DNA from: Linderina pennispora
Taxonomy: Eukaryota; Kickxellomycota; Kickxellomycetes; Kickxellales; Kickxellaceae
Direction of reading: 5' to 3'
NCBI RefSeq assembly: GCF_002104995.1
Contig: NW_024468334.1
Location: 1 to 37,118 of the forward strand
Length of the DNA: 37,118 nt
The notes beneath the pieces were generated by a model. The model was given only the letters and a program-made list of their open reading frames with translations, had not been told where the DNA came from and ran no database searches. A program made the position numbers and the translations under genes. Shown here one piece after another: positions 36,939-37,118 of the stretch (within the stretch, counting starts at the first letter, position 1; every line of letters begins with the position of its first letter).

Positions 36939-37118
36939 CTAGCAGCAGCAACAGCAGCAATCGCAGCATTCCACACAGCAGCAGGCGGTTCCGACACCGC
37001 ACAGGAAGGGACAGCAGCCGCTGCTCTTTTCCTGCGGCGGAGGCTGCTGGACGTAGACGACCTGGGGCTGTGCCTGCTGGCCCTGGTTGTAGTACGGCGC
37101 CTGAGGAGGATTGTAGAC
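36939..37118 (-). CDS. CYSTM-family protein (partial, runs off the right edge)
   Basis: Minus-strand frame of 59 codons plus a stop, open at the window edge. It begins in a P/Q/Y-rich stretch (APYYNQGQQAQPQVVYVQQP) and ends in a cysteine module, CCPFLCGVGTACCCVECCDC followed by a terminal cysteine run. It shares the PQVVYVQQP motif with the CYSTM gene at 33844-34217. The N-terminus and any first exon lie outside the window. It converges with the AAAP transporter gene. Confidence 0.85.
   Translation of the reverse strand, partial: VYNPPQAPYYNQGQQAQPQVVYVQQPPPQEKSSGCCPFLCGVGTACCCVECCDCCCCCC

Overview
The window reads as nuclear DNA of an early-diverging fungus; Kickxellomycotina/Zoopagomycota is a plausible home but only an inference. 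The reasons are spliceosomal introns of about 80-280 bp with GT..AG ends, a eukaryotic uL2 ribosomal protein, VPS4, a PDK1-type kinase, a UFD1-family protein, HRQ1, POT and AAAP transporters, CYSTM proteins, and eukaryotic Tc1, PIF/Harbinger-like and Fanzor elements. No tRNA, rRNA or CRISPR array was seen.

Layout. (1) 1-1980 is a nearly identical, inverted, frameshifted copy of 18.88-20.85 kb (VPS4 3' end, intergenic DNA and 5' part of the PDK1 gene). (2) 2.4-3.2 kb is an intact ribosomal protein gene (uL2/RPL2). (3) 3.6-13.7 kb is an AT-rich mobile-element island. It holds hairpin elements with GGxGGTCATTC-like ends and 3-bp target duplications, a DDE_Tnp_4-type transposase with a second 5'-truncated copy, an unrecognised 412-aa protein, two copies of a small helical protein (one split by a hairpin element), a 113-bp tandem repeat made from the transposase 3' end, and two Tc1 elements of almost equal length on either side of a long palindrome. 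(4) 14.7-23.9 kb is a compact GC-rich block, all on the plus strand: PTR2-like peptide transporter, VPS4, PDK1-like kinase and UFD1 with zinc fingers. (5) 24.0-26.6 kb (minus) is a Fanzor (eukaryotic TnpB relative) whose frame is broken by three 8-nt homopolymers and one stop codon. (6) 27.2-37.1 kb carries a secreted Ser/Thr-rich protein, an HSDL2-like dehydrogenase, an HRQ1-type helicase with several frameshifts, a two-exon CYSTM gene, an AAAP amino acid transporter with one frameshift, and a second CYSTM gene running off the right edge.

Host genes fall into general themes: endosomal ESCRT recycling (VPS4), AGC-kinase signalling (PDK1), ubiquitin/Cdc48 quality control (UFD1), nutrient uptake (PTR2, AAAP) and DNA repair (HRQ1). 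They are not an operon. The least described parts are the hairpin/DDE/small-protein element family and the Fanzor locus.

Caution: many single-base indels in otherwise conserved genes, together with an inverted duplication at the window edge, could partly be sequencing or amplification artefacts (for example MDA chimeras). Breaks are reported as seen.
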